The notes below the pieces were generated by a model. That model was given only the letters and a program-made list of their open reading frames with translations, had not been told where the DNA came from and ran no database searches. A stretch of DNA of 64,000 bases from Emmonsiellopsis sp. PD_33. Taxonomy: Eukaryota > Ascomycota > Eurotiomycetes > Onygenales > Ajellomycetaceae. Shown here one piece after another: positions 9,482-21,185 of the stretch (its first letter is position 1; each line of letters starts with the position of its first letter). The translations under genes were made by a program, and so were the position numbers. The stretch spans positions 62,001 through 126,000 of the forward strand of contig JANTQF010000019.1 in assembly GCA_032988165.1 (NCBI GenBank). The letters run 5' to 3'.

Positions 9482-12400
9482 TTAGTCTCCCATCACATCA
9501 TCTTCGATATCTTCAGGAGGCGGGGTGAGCTCCACACCGTCGTCATCGTCTACTCCGACGTTAGATCTCCCCTCTACTTCATCAATCAGATCTCTCGCTT
9601 GCAAATCCTCTTCATCGTCCTCCTCGACATTCAGTTCTTCGTCTTCATCCTCATCCTCCACTCTCTCCGCTGATTTCATTTTACCGGCGGTTTTCTTCGA
9701 CGGACCCGTCCCATTAGTTCCCTCATGGGGCTGCTTAGCTTTACCCTTTAGCGGAGCAATCCGTCTGGTTGCGCCTGACTTGGTAGCATCAAGATACGCG
9801 ACAACTTCCTTGTAATTCTGGCCAAGTCGTGACTTGTTGCGAAGGAGCTTTTGCTTCAGTTTTCCGCTTTGTGGGCCCGAAGCATCAAGCACGCGACCAA
9901 CAATAGCAAGAACGATCTTTCCGGTGATTTGGCATAATGTCTGTTCGGCTAAAAGGGCGCTTCGAGTTCGTTGAGCTACTAGAGTCTCCCGACTTTCGTC
10001 ATCGCCTTCGTCTTCGTCATCGGACGGACTGCTCTCGATATCCGACTGTGAATCCATAGGTTCGTCGTCTTCACCCACTTCGAGCTTGCGGCCAGATTTC
10101 TTGGCAAATGCTCGTTCAGCAGCGTCGTGAATGCGATAAAGTAGGGTTCGTGTTTCTGTGCTAATCTCCTGAACTAGGCTTTGTAACTGGAGAGCAGTCT
10201 CGTCGTCTAACGTAGGGATGATATTCTTGGCCCCCGATCCGGCATGACGCAGAGTTCCGAACGCGGTTTGAAGGTCCAGCAGGGTCAGTGTAGCGGCAAC
10301 CCTAAGAGCATCGAGGCCAGGTCGGTCTTTCATAATGGATGTGAGAATTGCGACAAAAGCGTCGCGACGAGTGGACAGTGATTCGAAATATTCGACCTCA
10401 AAGGAAGGGCTCCCAGACGATACCGAAGCGGCTATAGACTGTACTTTCCACATAAAGTAAACCAGCAAAGTTTTGAAACTGTTTGTTACAAGTTCGTATT
10501 CTAGACTCGCGACCTCTTCGTCCAAGTCACCCTCCCGGAGACCTCGTTTGGTTAGGTTAAGAATAATATCCACGGCGGATTCAGAAGAGGCCTTTTGCTT
10601 TTTGGTCGCACGAGGTACTGCTTCGAGAATCGATGTGCAATCGGATACGCTTGCAAGGTTTGAGATACGCATAACCGTGTTGGACAACGCGGTCAGCACG
10701 TTGACTGAGAGAGATGGTGTTTCTTCCTTGCCCTTGGTTACTGACAAGGTACGTAAAGCTTCGAGCGTATCGTCCCACAGTTCCTGCACTTTAATCTCCA
10801 TGGCTTCTTTTAGCTCATCCGAGGTCCGCGCATGCAAAAAGGCTACTGTCGCTTCTGTCAGAACACCTTGGTGTGAGTGGGTCAAAAATTGTTTATTGAT
10901 GCTGCCGATAAGATCAGAGTATGCGGCTGCATCCTTTTGAAGATCTTGAATCAAGTTGAGGTCGACCAAATGCTCCAGTCTTAAAATTGCAGAGGCTGCC
11001 TCTGGTAGAGATCCGAATTTGTTAAGCAGTCGAGGAATAATTTGGGAAAGGCTGTGAGCAATGGATTCCTGTCGCTCCTCCATCCTCTCCACTAAGATTT
11101 TCGTTCTCCTTCCCTTCTTGTCCGTGTCAGACTTCGCAATATCCATAATATGAAGCTTCACGGCGCATCCGAGAACTTCAAGCAATACGCCCTCCTGGCC
11201 TTCATCCAATTTATACAGCTGCTTCACAGCGTTTGCAGGGTCATCCTCTCCCGAAGCTGTAGGGATTTGCGAATGGTCATAAAGGAGATATCCAGCCAGA
11301 TGTTCCCATTGATGGAGCTCCTCAAAGTGAGAGTAGATAGCTTCGGTAGCAAGTACGTATCGAGAATCAACACGGCCGTTAAAGCTCGTTCGTGAAAGTG
11401 CGATGTCCCGCTCGGATCTTGCCTCTGATTCCTGGCCATCATAAACTAGAAGCACGTCTACCAAGGACTTGTACTTGATCCACGAGCGGCGGGGGTTCTC
11501 AAAGTTTTCGTCGTCATCATCCTCTGTAAATGACTCGTTGAGTTCTTCTTCCAAACTCTCCGTGAGGGCGTCATAAACATCCTGTATATTCGCAACGAAG
11601 AATTTCCCTGCTGCCTTACGGACGCGAGGTTCACTGTCAAAGACAAGACGACCCACAATATCGATATCATCGGGTTCAAGCAAACCAGCGTCACGAATCA
11701 AGTCCAACAGTTCCACAACGGCAGAACGAACACTCGGCTCGGCATCTCTGGCGGCCATCTCCACAATTCTCGAACGGAATCGCTCGGTAAAAGCGCGTAG
11801 GCCAGCAATGTTGTCTTTATTTTGATAAAGGCGGTGCAACTGGCTCACCACCACAGCCCGTGTATGAGAAACGGTGTCGGAAAGAACCCAACCAAGGTAG
11901 CGCAAGTACTGGCCGTCAAAAAACATTTCCCTGTAAGTATTGATCCATACCCCAAGAGCGCTCATACACTCTGCACGGATTTTGGGATCAACATCCCTAT
12001 ACCGATGAACAAACACTGTATCGAAAGAGTCGCGAATGGCTTCATCAATAGTACTGAGCTTTTTCTCCCCCTCTTGAACTTTAGCTTGCATCGCCTCGAC
12101 TCTACCCTTGTTCACAGATTTTTTCTTCTTCTCCGTTTCAAGCTGCTTCCGAGTGTTGGAAATGGTGATTGATACCTCCCGCGCCACATTGCATAGTGTC
12201 GTTACAATTGTGAGCGAAATGATAGCCGCGGTGTGTCTGAATGGTCGGATGGCGGCAGATGACATCGACGACACCCAGACTTGGATATTTTCGATGAGTG
12301 CGGAATCATTGTAAAGGACGGAGGAGCTGTGGATCGTTTGGATGAGAGAGTTGAAGAAACTGGTGAGGATGTATTGGAAAGATTTAAAGTTCCTAGCCCG

Positions 12401-13217
12401 GGAAATGAGGGGATATTCAGTAATATTTTGAGTCTGATATTCTTCTTGCAGGTCGTTCAATCGGTTCGCAACGTTATCGACGTCCTCGATATCGTGGACA
12501 TCAACCTTCAGGTCGGTTCCCGTACACCTGAGGATGAAGTTGACTAAGTCGGTCATTCCATTTAGATTGTGTTGCTCGTACTTTGTGAGCCACTCGGCTG
12601 CAACTGCATCCGGTGTGTGGCCACGAGCAAAAACATCAGCTGCAACATTAAGTCATGTTAGCGAAATAATTGAAAAGGGATTGGCCTCGGCTAATCGTAC
12701 CATATAGACCGTCCTCCACCGTGAAATCACTTGGCATAGCCCGTGGTTTCTTCGATTTGGGCGCTGGGCGACTTCCATTGACAGCAGGACGAATTGTAAG
12801 CTCTGTCATAACACCATTGGTAATCTTCGGCTTCTTCGCCGGCCGCTTGGCCTTGGGCTTCTTGGGTTCCTTCTTTTTCTTGCTGGCCGCCTTTCGCGCC
12901 GCTCTCCTTTGCTCTTTGAGTTCTTCTTCGTCAGGCTCATCCCCACTGTCCTCTTCGTCCTCATCATCCTCCTCCTCTTCCTCCAGGGCATCTACCTCAT
13001 CCTCCACCCCACTTTCACCGGCATCTGGCGCGTCATCTTCGTGTCTGGCAGGGCGCTTCCGCTTTGTCGTCCCACTCGAAGTATAGGTAGCCGTAGAAAA
13101 AAGCTCCGGCTTGCGCTTCGCGCGGCCGGATTTTCTCCTGTTTCCTGCGGGGGAGCTGTTCCCTTCTTGTGGCTCAGAGAGCGGACTCGAGTCGCGCTCG
13201 TCACCAAGAGCGGACAT
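9482..13217 (-). CDS. SCC3: Cohesin subunit SCC3 (STAG/SA family)
   Basis: The product is a 1224-residue cohesin regulatory subunit that holds sister chromatids together with Smc1/Smc3/Scc1 in the nucleus. Two exons: 13217-12701 and 12639-9482. The 61-nt intron (12700-12640) has a GTACGA donor, a CTAAC branch site and TTGCAG; joining gives ...DGLYADVFARGHTPDAVA... in frame. Residues 1-190 are basic and acidic low complexity with KKKKEPKKPKAKR-type nuclear signals. The STAG domain follows (about 225-330, starting NFILRCTGTDL), then the stromalin-conserved block (VFVHRYRDVDPKIRAEC, about 385-400). A long alpha-helical repeat region follows, then an acidic tail (EDEDEDEELNVEEDDEED). Length is typical of fungal Scc3. 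It is divergent from ureD, 820 bp apart. Confidence 0.95.
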
Positions 13218-14037
13218 GTCTATTGTGATTTCGATGCGCCAATAATAATGGTCACCTTGTGGCTTATGGTATGCAAGCTGTTGCGCGTTCTTCGCGCGGA
13301 GCTGTTCGACGAAAAGGGCTCAGGTATATACGCGACTTGGTAGAGTGATTGCGAGGGCGGAGCGCAACGCGTGGACAGCAGGGTCAACGGTGGTCGGGAT
13401 GCAGATGGTCGTCGCGAGCAGGCGGCGGCACATCGATGGCACGCAGTGCTGGGGGGCGGGGGCCAGTATCGGTTGATGGAAAAGAGAATGTTGGAGAGCA
13501 GAATCGACTTCTCGAACTCGGGTGTACGCGCCGCGAAGCGATCGACCGCAACATTGCCTGTTTGGGCCGGTGCATGCCAAGAATACCGGCTTGCGTACGG
13601 TACGGTACAGCAGGCGGTTATAATACACAGTCACTGCCTTGGATCGTCCAATACGCGGTAACGGCCATACAATGGTGTTCTCCAGCACAGTTCTGGTTAC
13701 GATACAGCAGCGATACGGCGTACGGTAAGATGCTTATCGATAAGATCCCCGATAAGCTTAACCTCATCGCATCTCAGCATCTCAACATCGCGATGCCACT
13801 ACAAGGGGTTGATTGTGCGATATCGCCGTTGATTTTTATACCTGGGGTTATGCGATATATATCCCGCTGATATATGATTTGTCCGGAGGGCAATTCTTCC
13901 TTTTCTTGTCCTACCCTATGCACCGCATGGCCCGCGATGAGTTCCGAGACTACATCAACAACTCTTCCAACAACCCAATTGATCCTCCCCAATAGCTATT
14001 TATCACTGGCCATTCTAATATTAACGCCCTGCTCATC
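13218..14037. promoter_or_regulatory. SCC3/ureD divergent intergenic region
   Basis: This 820-bp region serves two genes reading outward. Short frames within it have no family resemblance and are not called. It contains several GATA-type motifs (entered separately) and a CG-rich half near SCC3. Confidence 0.6.
13733..13756. promoter_or_regulatory. Cluster of three HGATAR (GATA-factor) sites
   Basis: CTTATCGATAAG (13733-13744) is a perfect palindrome containing two opposed CGATAAG sites, and a third CGATAAG follows at 13750-13756. HGATAR is the site of AreA/NIT2-type nitrogen regulators in ascomycetes. It lies 282 bp upstream of the ureD start, and urease accessory genes are a natural nitrogen-control target. 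Binding is an inference; GATA words also occur by chance. Confidence 0.5.
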
Positions 14038-15204
14038 ATGCCTCCTCCCGCACAATCAAAATCCTCCTTCATATCGCCATTCGCTTCCTCCACCTCCACC
14101 ATCCCAGGCCACGGCAAGGTCGTCCTCTCTCTTCTCCCCCCGTCCATTCCATCCCTTACGACGCTCTCCTACAAATACCCTCTAAAACTCCTTACCCGCA
14201 CTCCCATAACGACCCTTAATTCAAAATACCCAGACTCCGCAACCACGCCCGTCCATCTCTACCTCCTCACATATGGCGGCGGCCTACTCCCCGGCGACGA
14301 CATCCAAGTGTCCATAACCCTGAACCCACGGACAAGACTAGTCGTTACAACCCCGCAGGGCAGCACAAAGATATACAAAACAGAGCCACGGGGGATGGGT
14401 AGGGGAACAACACTACCCAGCAATATCAATAACATCACCACACCCTCCCCAAGCAAAAGCCGGCAAACCCTCGACATACGAATATCCCCGCAAGCGGGCC
14501 TCTGCTACCTTCCGGACCCTTCCCAGCCCTTCGAAAGCAGCCAATACGAGCAAATACAAACCTTCACCCTGCTCAGCGACGGCGCCGTCGATCATCCAAA
14601 CAATCAACCACCCAGCCTCTGCGTCCTCGACTGGGTTACCCAAGGCCGCACCGCACGGGGGGAAGACTGGTCGTTTCACTCCTGGAAGGGGCGGAATGAA
14701 GTCTGGTCCGAGGACCCGTCAACGGGGAAGCGGAGATTACTCTTACGCGACAACGTTATATTGGAAGACGAGGAGCATCTGGATCACGACCAACAACAAC
14801 AAACTAGCTCTCCCGCTGTCGCTGCTACAGGGACACCACCCCGCAAAAAACACCCTCTTTCCATCCGCGCACGCACCCGTCCTCATGGCATTCTGGGAAC
14901 CTTAATCCTCCACGGACCCCTCTTCGAATCCCTATCTACCTTCATGATGCAAGAATTCACCTCCCAGCCACGGATTGGTGGGCGCAATTGGTCTGCGGGG
15001 CCGGCTCCCGCATCGTCTACGGTTACCACTGCAGCAAGTAGTAAGAATGTGACGTGGACGGCGGCACGGGTACGGGGTGATTTTGTGCTTGTGAAGTTTG
15101 GTGCGAGGGATTTTGAAGCTGCGAAGGTGTGGTTGGGGGAGTTGATGAGGAGGGAGGGGGGTGTGGTGGGGGAATTTGGAGAGGAGGCGTTGGGGTGTTT
15201 GTAG
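14038..15204 (+). CDS. ureD: Urease accessory protein UreD
   Basis: This single exon of 388 residues encodes the UreD/UreH scaffold that, with UreF and UreG, loads nickel into urease in the cytosol. The family core is clear: KYPLKLLTRTPI near residue 50, then LYLLTYGGGLLPGDD (about 72-86). RLVVTTPQGSTKIYKT follows (about 99-114), then LCYLPDPSQPFESSQYEQ and GRTARGEDWSFHSW. The last third has GILGTLILHGPLFESL. Two Ser/Thr/Gln-rich linkers make it longer than bacterial UreD, as is usual in fungi. The start MPPPAQSKSSF was chosen as the first Met before the family block. It converges with the AIM6 gene (252 bp between the ends). Confidence 0.93.
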   Translation: MPPPAQSKSSFISPFASSTSTIPGHGKVVLSLLPPSIPSLTTLSYKYPLKLLTRTPITTLNSKYPDSATTPVHLYLLTYGGGLLPGDDIQVSITLNPRTRLVVTTPQGSTKIYKTEPRGMGRGTTLPSNINNITTPSPSKSRQTLDIRISPQAGLCYLPDPSQPFESSQYEQIQTFTLLSDGAVDHPNNQPPSLCVLDWVTQGRTARGEDWSFHSWKGRNEVWSEDPSTGKRRLLLRDNVILEDEEHLDHDQQQQTSSPAVAATGTPPRKKHPLSIRARTRPHGILGTLILHGPLFESLSTFMMQEFTSQPRIGGRNWSAGPAPASSTVTTAASSKNVTWTAARVRGDFVLVKFGARDFEAAKVWLGELMRREGGVVGEFGEEALGCL

Positions 15205-15455
15205 GGGGTGTTTTTTTGTATTGTCATATTTGCGAAGATACCTACCTACCTGTCTGTGCATTGGATCATTTAGCGGTTTTTCTTTAGTATTTGTGTCAAT
15301 ATACCGGTATATAGCGATATAGATATAGATACCATGTCATTTCTAGGTGTAACCCCCTTTCTTGGGGGGGGGGGAATATATCCTCTACAAACTCCATCGC
15401 AATCGCTATAAAAAACCCATCTCCGTGAAAAAATCCTCCAAGTAAACCGTACACT
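15205..15455. other. ureD/AIM6 convergent 3' region with G-run
   Basis: This short shared terminator interval has a run of 11 G at 15364-15374 and several TATA-like AT words. No gene. Confidence 0.6.
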
Positions 15456-17248
15456 CTATAAACCCCACATCCCTCTCCATCCCCAATCCCTCCTAGCCGC
15501 GCTTTTCAAATCATCCACATTCAAAATATCCACGCCCTCCTCCACCAACACCGTCCAGAGATAATTTCTCAAACTCCTTGGCCAGCTCGGAATAGACCAG
15601 TATCTCACCTTCAGCCCACGAGCGTGTGCGCCACGGACCTGTAGGCGTATCAGGTCAACTTGTCTGCGGCTTAGGCGGAGGCGCCAGGGGAAACCGATGG
15701 ATTTGCGGAAGGATACGGAGGCGTAGTAGCTGTTTGTTGGGTTGTATATGGCGATGGTTGGGTCGGTATCATCGCTGATACTATTTTCTAAGGGGGGTGG
15801 AGGTGGTGCGATATGAAGGGTTGGTCGGGCAGGAGGGTCTAGGGATGCCGGGGGGGTTTTTCGACGTCTATGGAAGCGTGGCACGCGGCGGGGGGTTGGT
15901 ATGCTGTTTAGTTCGTCGAGCTCGGGTTGTTGGACGTCAATGAAATCGTCTGAGGGGGGAGAGATAGGGGATTGTTTCGCAAAATCATCCGACTCGTCGT
16001 CGTCCAACATATTTTCTAAAGGTGCATCGAAGAACACATCTCTGTATGTATCATTGGCCATGAGGAGATCAAATGGCGCATTCCCCGTCGCAACCACTGT
16101 GATAGGACGCTCGACTACGTCTGTTCCGTTGAAGTGGGTGAGATACCCCCTCTCACGCAGCGGGGAGAGTTGGGAAAGCAGATACGGCCAAATTTCTTCG
16201 CCGTTATTCTTAAAATCGATAAGTAGTGCCAGCGTCTGCGACGGCCGGGTGTCAAACACTCCGTTTGGCGGATGATCGGGCACGGGATGGAATCTGGTAA
16301 CAGGATTCTGCATATCCAAAATCTCAACGAGGGGGTCGATATACAAAGTCGTCAAGGTCCGGTTGGGCGTCAGGGACGACGTGGTATGGCCGACATATAG
16401 CTCCTGATCGAATAGCCAGACGTCCGCCTCGACCCCAATGCAGCCGGTCTGGATGGCAGAGAAGAGCGGTACGGGACGCCAGTAGTCGTTGTGAGAGTGA
16501 CATGGGATCGGAATGACGTTCCCGGTGACACCGCTGGGCCAGGGGGAGAGGAATTCTCCGCGATGGCCGGGCTGGCCCCAGTGAGCGATGATCTTGTCAA
16601 CATCGCTGGGGAAGAATGAAGCGAAGACGCCGAGGGCCATGGTGATGAGTTTGACCAGGCCCCTGTGGGTTCCGCCGATATTAGCCATCATGGATCGCGA
16701 ACGGATGCCGGCCTTTGAAACGGCCGGTCCATTTGGGTTGCAGGAGAAGAAAAGAAAGAATAGACAGATATAGGAGTGGATATTGGACAGATATATCAGG
16801 GAGTAGAGGAGACTTACAGCAATATCAAAGTCCACGACACGGCCCTGCGTGCTTTCCCGGGCGTAATCGACCGTCTTGCGGATTCACCGAGGCAGGAAGC
16901 CTCTGCAGTCTCGAGATCTGCTGGATTTTTCCGTCGACGGAGAAATGAGTCCCATAATCTCGTCCATCGGGATATTAATGGGTTATCGTAAGCATGTTTC
17001 GCGTCCTCTATTGAGTCGTCCGTCAACAGGCTGAACGAACTTCTGGAGACATAGTGGCCATTTTGTCCGCCATGGATATATACAGAATCAAAGCTGTCTT
17101 CGAGCGATTCCAGCCCTACTGCCCTGTCAACGAGGGGCGGCGTGGCTGCTGGAGCTATAGCGGCGGATGAGGGTTCTGATGCTGATGGTGGCTGTTGCGG
17201 ACGTGGAGTCTGGCGGAGTGGAAAACTGTTAAATAACGTCATCGTCAC
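15456..17248 (-). CDS. AIM6: AIM6-like PLC-type phosphodiesterase, membrane anchored
   Basis: Two exons, 17248-16818 and 16662-15456, joined over a 155-nt intron with GTAAGT donor and CCCACAG acceptor, give 545 residues. The N-terminal ~140 residues are Ser/Pro-rich and likely cytosolic. A hydrophobic segment right after the junction (LVKLITMALGVFASFF) looks like a single membrane anchor. The catalytic region is a phosphatidylinositol-PLC-like TIM barrel: CHSHNDYWRPVPLFSAI, GVEADVWLFD and LYVGHTTSSL carry the His, Glu-x-Asp and second His expected for the fold. This matches the family of yeast Aim6 (altered inheritance of mitochondria); substrate unknown. An acidic/proline insert (about 360-440) splits the domain. 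The acceptor could instead lie slightly upstream, altering a few residues near the anchor. Confidence 0.82.
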
Positions 17249-18088
17249 TCAAATGGTAAATATCAACTAAATCCTCAAAGAGAACTACTAGAACTAGTAT
17301 CGTCGGACATGGTCGATATTCACGGTCTTTTTCTGTGATATGGACATATTGGAGCAAGTATCCTGAAACGAGAGGAAGCTTGAACAGGGCCCTTGAGAAT
17401 CCCATCCATACCGTGGATACGACCGGAAACATAGCCTCTAGATATACTTCCGGATTGCGGAGTTCATGAGTCTCGTCGGCGGCCGCATGCAGTCTTGATA
17501 TAGTTTGTCGCATCCATGGAAAGTTATCGACCCTGGATTCGGTTAACCTTAACTTTGGCCTAATGACTATAAGAGTAGACTAGAATAGGATCGTCCATAA
17601 AGAGTTATTTGTTGATCTATGGCCAACAATAACGTTGCGGAGTAAGATGACCACACCCTCTTATGTTTCGAACAGATACTGCATAAGGGTACTCAACGGT
17701 ATTCGAAGGGTAAATGTGCCCACAGGGGAAATAGTATACACTTAGTCACCATAAGGTGGGGATATCAAGTAGAAACGGGGATAGCGAAACAGGGGGGTTC
17801 GGGTTCAAACAGAAGCCGGATAGGAGAGAATAAGATGCAAAGCCGAATAATATGCAAGCGTAAAAGGATATAAGGTTGAACATAAAGCGAATACGTATTT
17901 GCCCTCCGCAATCAATCAGCGTATCATTCGTCGTTCCGTCTGAGCATTCTACCCGTGCACTACGGTGCTCAAACGCTGACCATGCGCGGCCGTCAATCCC
18001 CAGGTATAACCTCAGTAGGGCATGGTCCTAGATCCACGTCAACAGATGTCCCAACACGTCTCAGCATATTTAATACACTTACTTCTCC
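17249..18088. other. Intergenic: AIM6 promoter and small-gene 3' flank
   Basis: About 840 bp has no supported gene. A minus-strand frame at 17513-17229 has no domain and overlaps the AIM6 start in another frame, so it is not called. No repeats or RNA genes seen. Confidence 0.55.
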
Positions 18089-18325
18089 CTAGGAAGCAGC
18101 ACCAGCAGTAGATCCACGCTCGGCGTCCCCACCCTCACCCCCCTTGTCCTTTTTGGCCCAGTTTGGAAGGTTGGGCTTTTTGCGGGAAGAGCCTGCGGAG
18201 ATCTTTAGGTAGTAAGGGCACTCTTTCGGTTCTTTGCCCTTTGGCTTTTTGACACACTCCTTGATGTATGTCTGCTTGATCTTCCTGGCGCCCGCGAAGC
18301 TGGTAGTAGCGTATTCGGTGCACAT
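18089..18325 (-). CDS. Small Cys-containing hypothetical protein
   Basis: This is an open frame of 78 residues starting MCTEYATTSFAGARK; an in-frame upstream Met would extend it to 132 residues. MC-[TS]-E-Y starts followed by spaced Cys (here Cys2, then KECVKK and KECPYY) occur in a group of short fungal proteins of unknown function, which is why I prefer the inner Met. The C terminus is Lys/Gly/Asp rich (AKKDKGGEGGDAERGS). No signal peptide. It stands alone between two intergenic stretches. A family search would be needed for support. Confidence 0.4.
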   Translation of the reverse strand: MCTEYATTSFAGARKIKQTYIKECVKKPKGKEPKECPYYLKISAGSSRKKPNLPNWAKKDKGGEGGDAERGSTAGAAS

Positions 18326-19518
18326 TTTTGCTTGAGGGCGGTTTATTGGTAGATTGTTTAGTGTAGGTAGATATATGGCCCTGTTCAGACTGGGCAGTTC
18401 TTCTGTAGGAGTCTGTTCAGAGTCAGTAGAGTCCACGTTGCCCAAGGGGATATATACCGTACATTTGATAGGGTGGGCGTCACCCACAGTACGTCTCTAG
18501 TTGAGGAGGCTCTGAGGATTTATATCAAAAGCAAAGGCTCATGGCAGACGCGTGGAACTGGATGGAAGCCGGCGACTGAAGGTTCAACAACATGAAAGAA
18601 GCAGAGAGATGAAGTCCTGAGGAGAATAGACGTGTCGTGGAAGTGCGGTCAACTCCAGGCTCGGCAGCCAGTATCAGCACAAAAAGTCACAGAGACAAAC
18701 AAACATCAAACACCCTGCTGGTGGGTTCCATGAGAAAGATCAAAGCAGTTTTTGTTTAATTTGATGCATTGATCAAATGACACTGAAATTGACACAAAGG
18801 GACAGGGCATCAAAGGATATTGGACAACCAGGGCATTGTCTTGGATAGCGGACGGGTAGTCCATGCCGCCTTATTCCGTAGCATCTATAAGGCGGTTCGA
18901 CAGCTATCTAGCAGACATATAGCAAGTCCCTCCAGCTTCAGGATATCCCAGGGAGGCATCAGGGTGAAAAGCACATATATCCTCCACGGATGCGGTAGAA
19001 GTCTCTAGATTTCCTCTGCTTTTCCATAACAAGCTGTTCGAGCAAGATATTCCAGACTGTTTATTGTTTGCTCGCAGGCCTCAAAACACCCCGTACATTT
19101 GAGCTTTTGGCATTGACCGAGTATAGAACCAGTCAACGGTTGACTGATACTACTAGTATTGAGGGCCAGAGGAAAGATCCCGGTGGTAACACATAATAGC
19201 CCCTATTATGAAACACCGTCAAAAACGTGCAGATGTCACTTGCCATCTGCCGACTGCACATAAGAAATGAAGAACTGGTTCAATAGAGAGAGTGCGAATT
19301 TCCGTCGAGATATAAAAACTAGAAGCATCAAAACGAAAGAAAATGCCCCTTTTTGAGGCGATGTGTATTACGTAATCACATATAAATTACACGGTATGGT
19401 GATGTAATCCCATTACCAAACTTTCAATACAACCATCGATATTTTTTGGATCCAAAGACAAAAAGATATCAAGCTCAACCACCCAGCTCAATCACAACCA
19501 AACCAGCACACCGCCAAA
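18326..19518. other. Intergenic, no gene seen
   Basis: About 1.2 kb contains the upstream regions of the small minus-strand gene and the plus-strand coiled-coil gene. No frame has recognisable content. Confidence 0.55.
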
Positions 19519-20716
19519 ATGCCTCACAAGCACAAGAGACGTCAGAAGGAGAACCCGTGAGTAATCCTCCAATGCAACATCTCCTCCCCCAATCCGTCGC
19601 CTAGCCATTCGACTAACCCAGCTCCGCAGTGACAACTATGACCTCCCGCCCACGAAAGTCGCAAAGCCCCTCCCAACCAAGGAGAGCGACAGCATCTTCA
19701 CAAGCAAAAAGCCCAAGCAGAAGAAGCCCCAGGCCGCGTTCAAAGATGATACCCCGAAAGCCTTTGCGCGCATGATGCAGCAGCTCCAGAAAGCCTCCTC
19801 CACCGGCGGCGCCCTCCCGCGCACACCCTCCGGTCTCGACGACGGCACAAGACCCAACAAGCAGAATCGGAAACGGAAACGTGGCGAACAAGATGCCAGC
19901 AACGCCCAGGAACGAAGCAACAACGACTCATCCTCCAAAAAGCCAAATACAAAACCTACCTCCACCCCTACTACCACTACGACAACTACCACCAACATCC
20001 CCAAAATCCTCCCCGGCGAGCGCATGTCCGACTTCGCCGCCCGCGTCGACCAAGCCCTCCCCCTCTCCGGCATCTCGCGCAAATCCGGCAGCACAATGCA
20101 GGGCAAGGACCCCGCGCTGCGCAACCTGCGCGAGCAGCGGCAAACAAAGCATGAGCGGCGTCTGTTGCGCTTGCAGCGGGAGTGGAGGGAGGAAGAGGCG
20201 CGGATCTGCGAGCGGGAGGAGGCTGAGCGGGAGGAGAGAGAGGCGGAGGATGAAGAGATTAATGAGCAGTGGAAGGCGTGGGAGATTGAGGCGGGCGTGA
20301 CGAAGAAGAAGAAGGCGACGACGACGGGGGCGAAGAGCAAGAAGAAGAAGAAGAAGGGGAAGAAGGGGAAGGCTGGGGCTAGTGGTGGTGGTGGTGGTGG
20401 TGGTGGTGGTGAGGAGGATATGGATTCCCAGAGCGATGGTGGAGATGATGACGATGATGATGATCCCTGGGCGAAGCTGAATCAGAAGGCTAGGGCCGTT
20501 AGAGCGATTAATCCGCTAGAACAGGTGCAGGCGCCTCCGATGCAGTTGGTGAAGCCGAAGGAGAAGTTCAAGGTGCGTGGGATGGGCGGGGCCAAGGTTA
20601 ATGTTGTGGATATCCCCGCTGCGGCGGGGAGTTTGAGGAGGAGAGAAGAGTTGGCGGGTCAGAGGCAGAGTATTGTGGATGAGTATCGGAGGATTATGGC
20701 GGAGAAGAGGGGTTGA
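19519..20716 (+). CDS. Basic coiled-coil protein, probably nuclear/nucleolar
   Basis: Exons are 19519-19556 (only 12 codons plus 2 bases) and 19630-20716. The 73-nt intron has a GTGAGT donor and a CTAAC-type branch, and joining gives MPHKHKRRQKENPDNYDLPP in frame; total 374 residues. N-terminal Lys/Arg clusters suit nuclear entry. There is a highly charged helix (about 170-250, RRLLRLQREWREEEARICER). A Lys run, a run of nine Gly and an acidic stretch follow. A conserved-looking tail ends the protein (KFKVRGMGGAKVNVVDIP and SIVDEYRRIMAEKRG). The tiny first exon followed by a DLPPTKVAKPLP block looks like a conserved fungal family, but I do not recognise a named orthologue. It converges with RRP5. 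Confidence 0.75.
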
Positions 20717-21185
20717 GGTGTATATACCATACTGTCTGAGGGGATGTTGTCGTTTTCCGCTTCTAGAGACGTCGTTTTTCCGGAAAGGGGGGTTTTAGAT
20801 ATGTAGCATAGGATAATCTAATCTGCTAGCACCGGAACTGCAATATTAAGAACATTTGGAAAATAGATGTCACATCCTTAATATTATGGCGCTCGGACAA
20901 CGATTCTATCTGCAAATGTGAGTATATATATAACAGCAAACGGCTTCAAATAACACCCACGGCAGAACCCCTTCAAATGCCAAAACAAAAGAAAATAATA
21001 AAACTTTTTTTATATCCTGCTTCAAATCCAACAAAGTGGCAGGAGTGAACATCCATTGCAGAGGTATCACATATCACAAGTAACAGCAAAAGAAAATAGG
21101 GGGAAAAAGAAACCCGCCCAATTTATATCTCATCCAATCTCCCACCAAACAGCTTCAACGATCTATTTACTCCCTCACCCCCCAT
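20717..21185. other. Convergent 3' region before RRP5
   Basis: This AT-rich interval of 469 bp lies between the two convergent gene ends. No gene or repeat is visible. Confidence 0.6.

Noticed and set aside
13349..13870. 173-codon plus-strand frame upstream of ureD
   Set aside because: No domain, no splice context, and it overlaps the promoter region with GATA sites. Probably chance in CG-rich DNA.
17229..17513. 94-codon minus-strand frame upstream of AIM6
   Set aside because: It overlaps the AIM6 start in another frame and has no known domain; no acceptor links it to the AIM6 exon.
19636..20340. 234-codon minus-strand frame
   Set aside because: Antisense shadow of the coiled-coil gene. 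Its Ser and Val runs mirror Arg/Glu and Thr codons on the plus strand.
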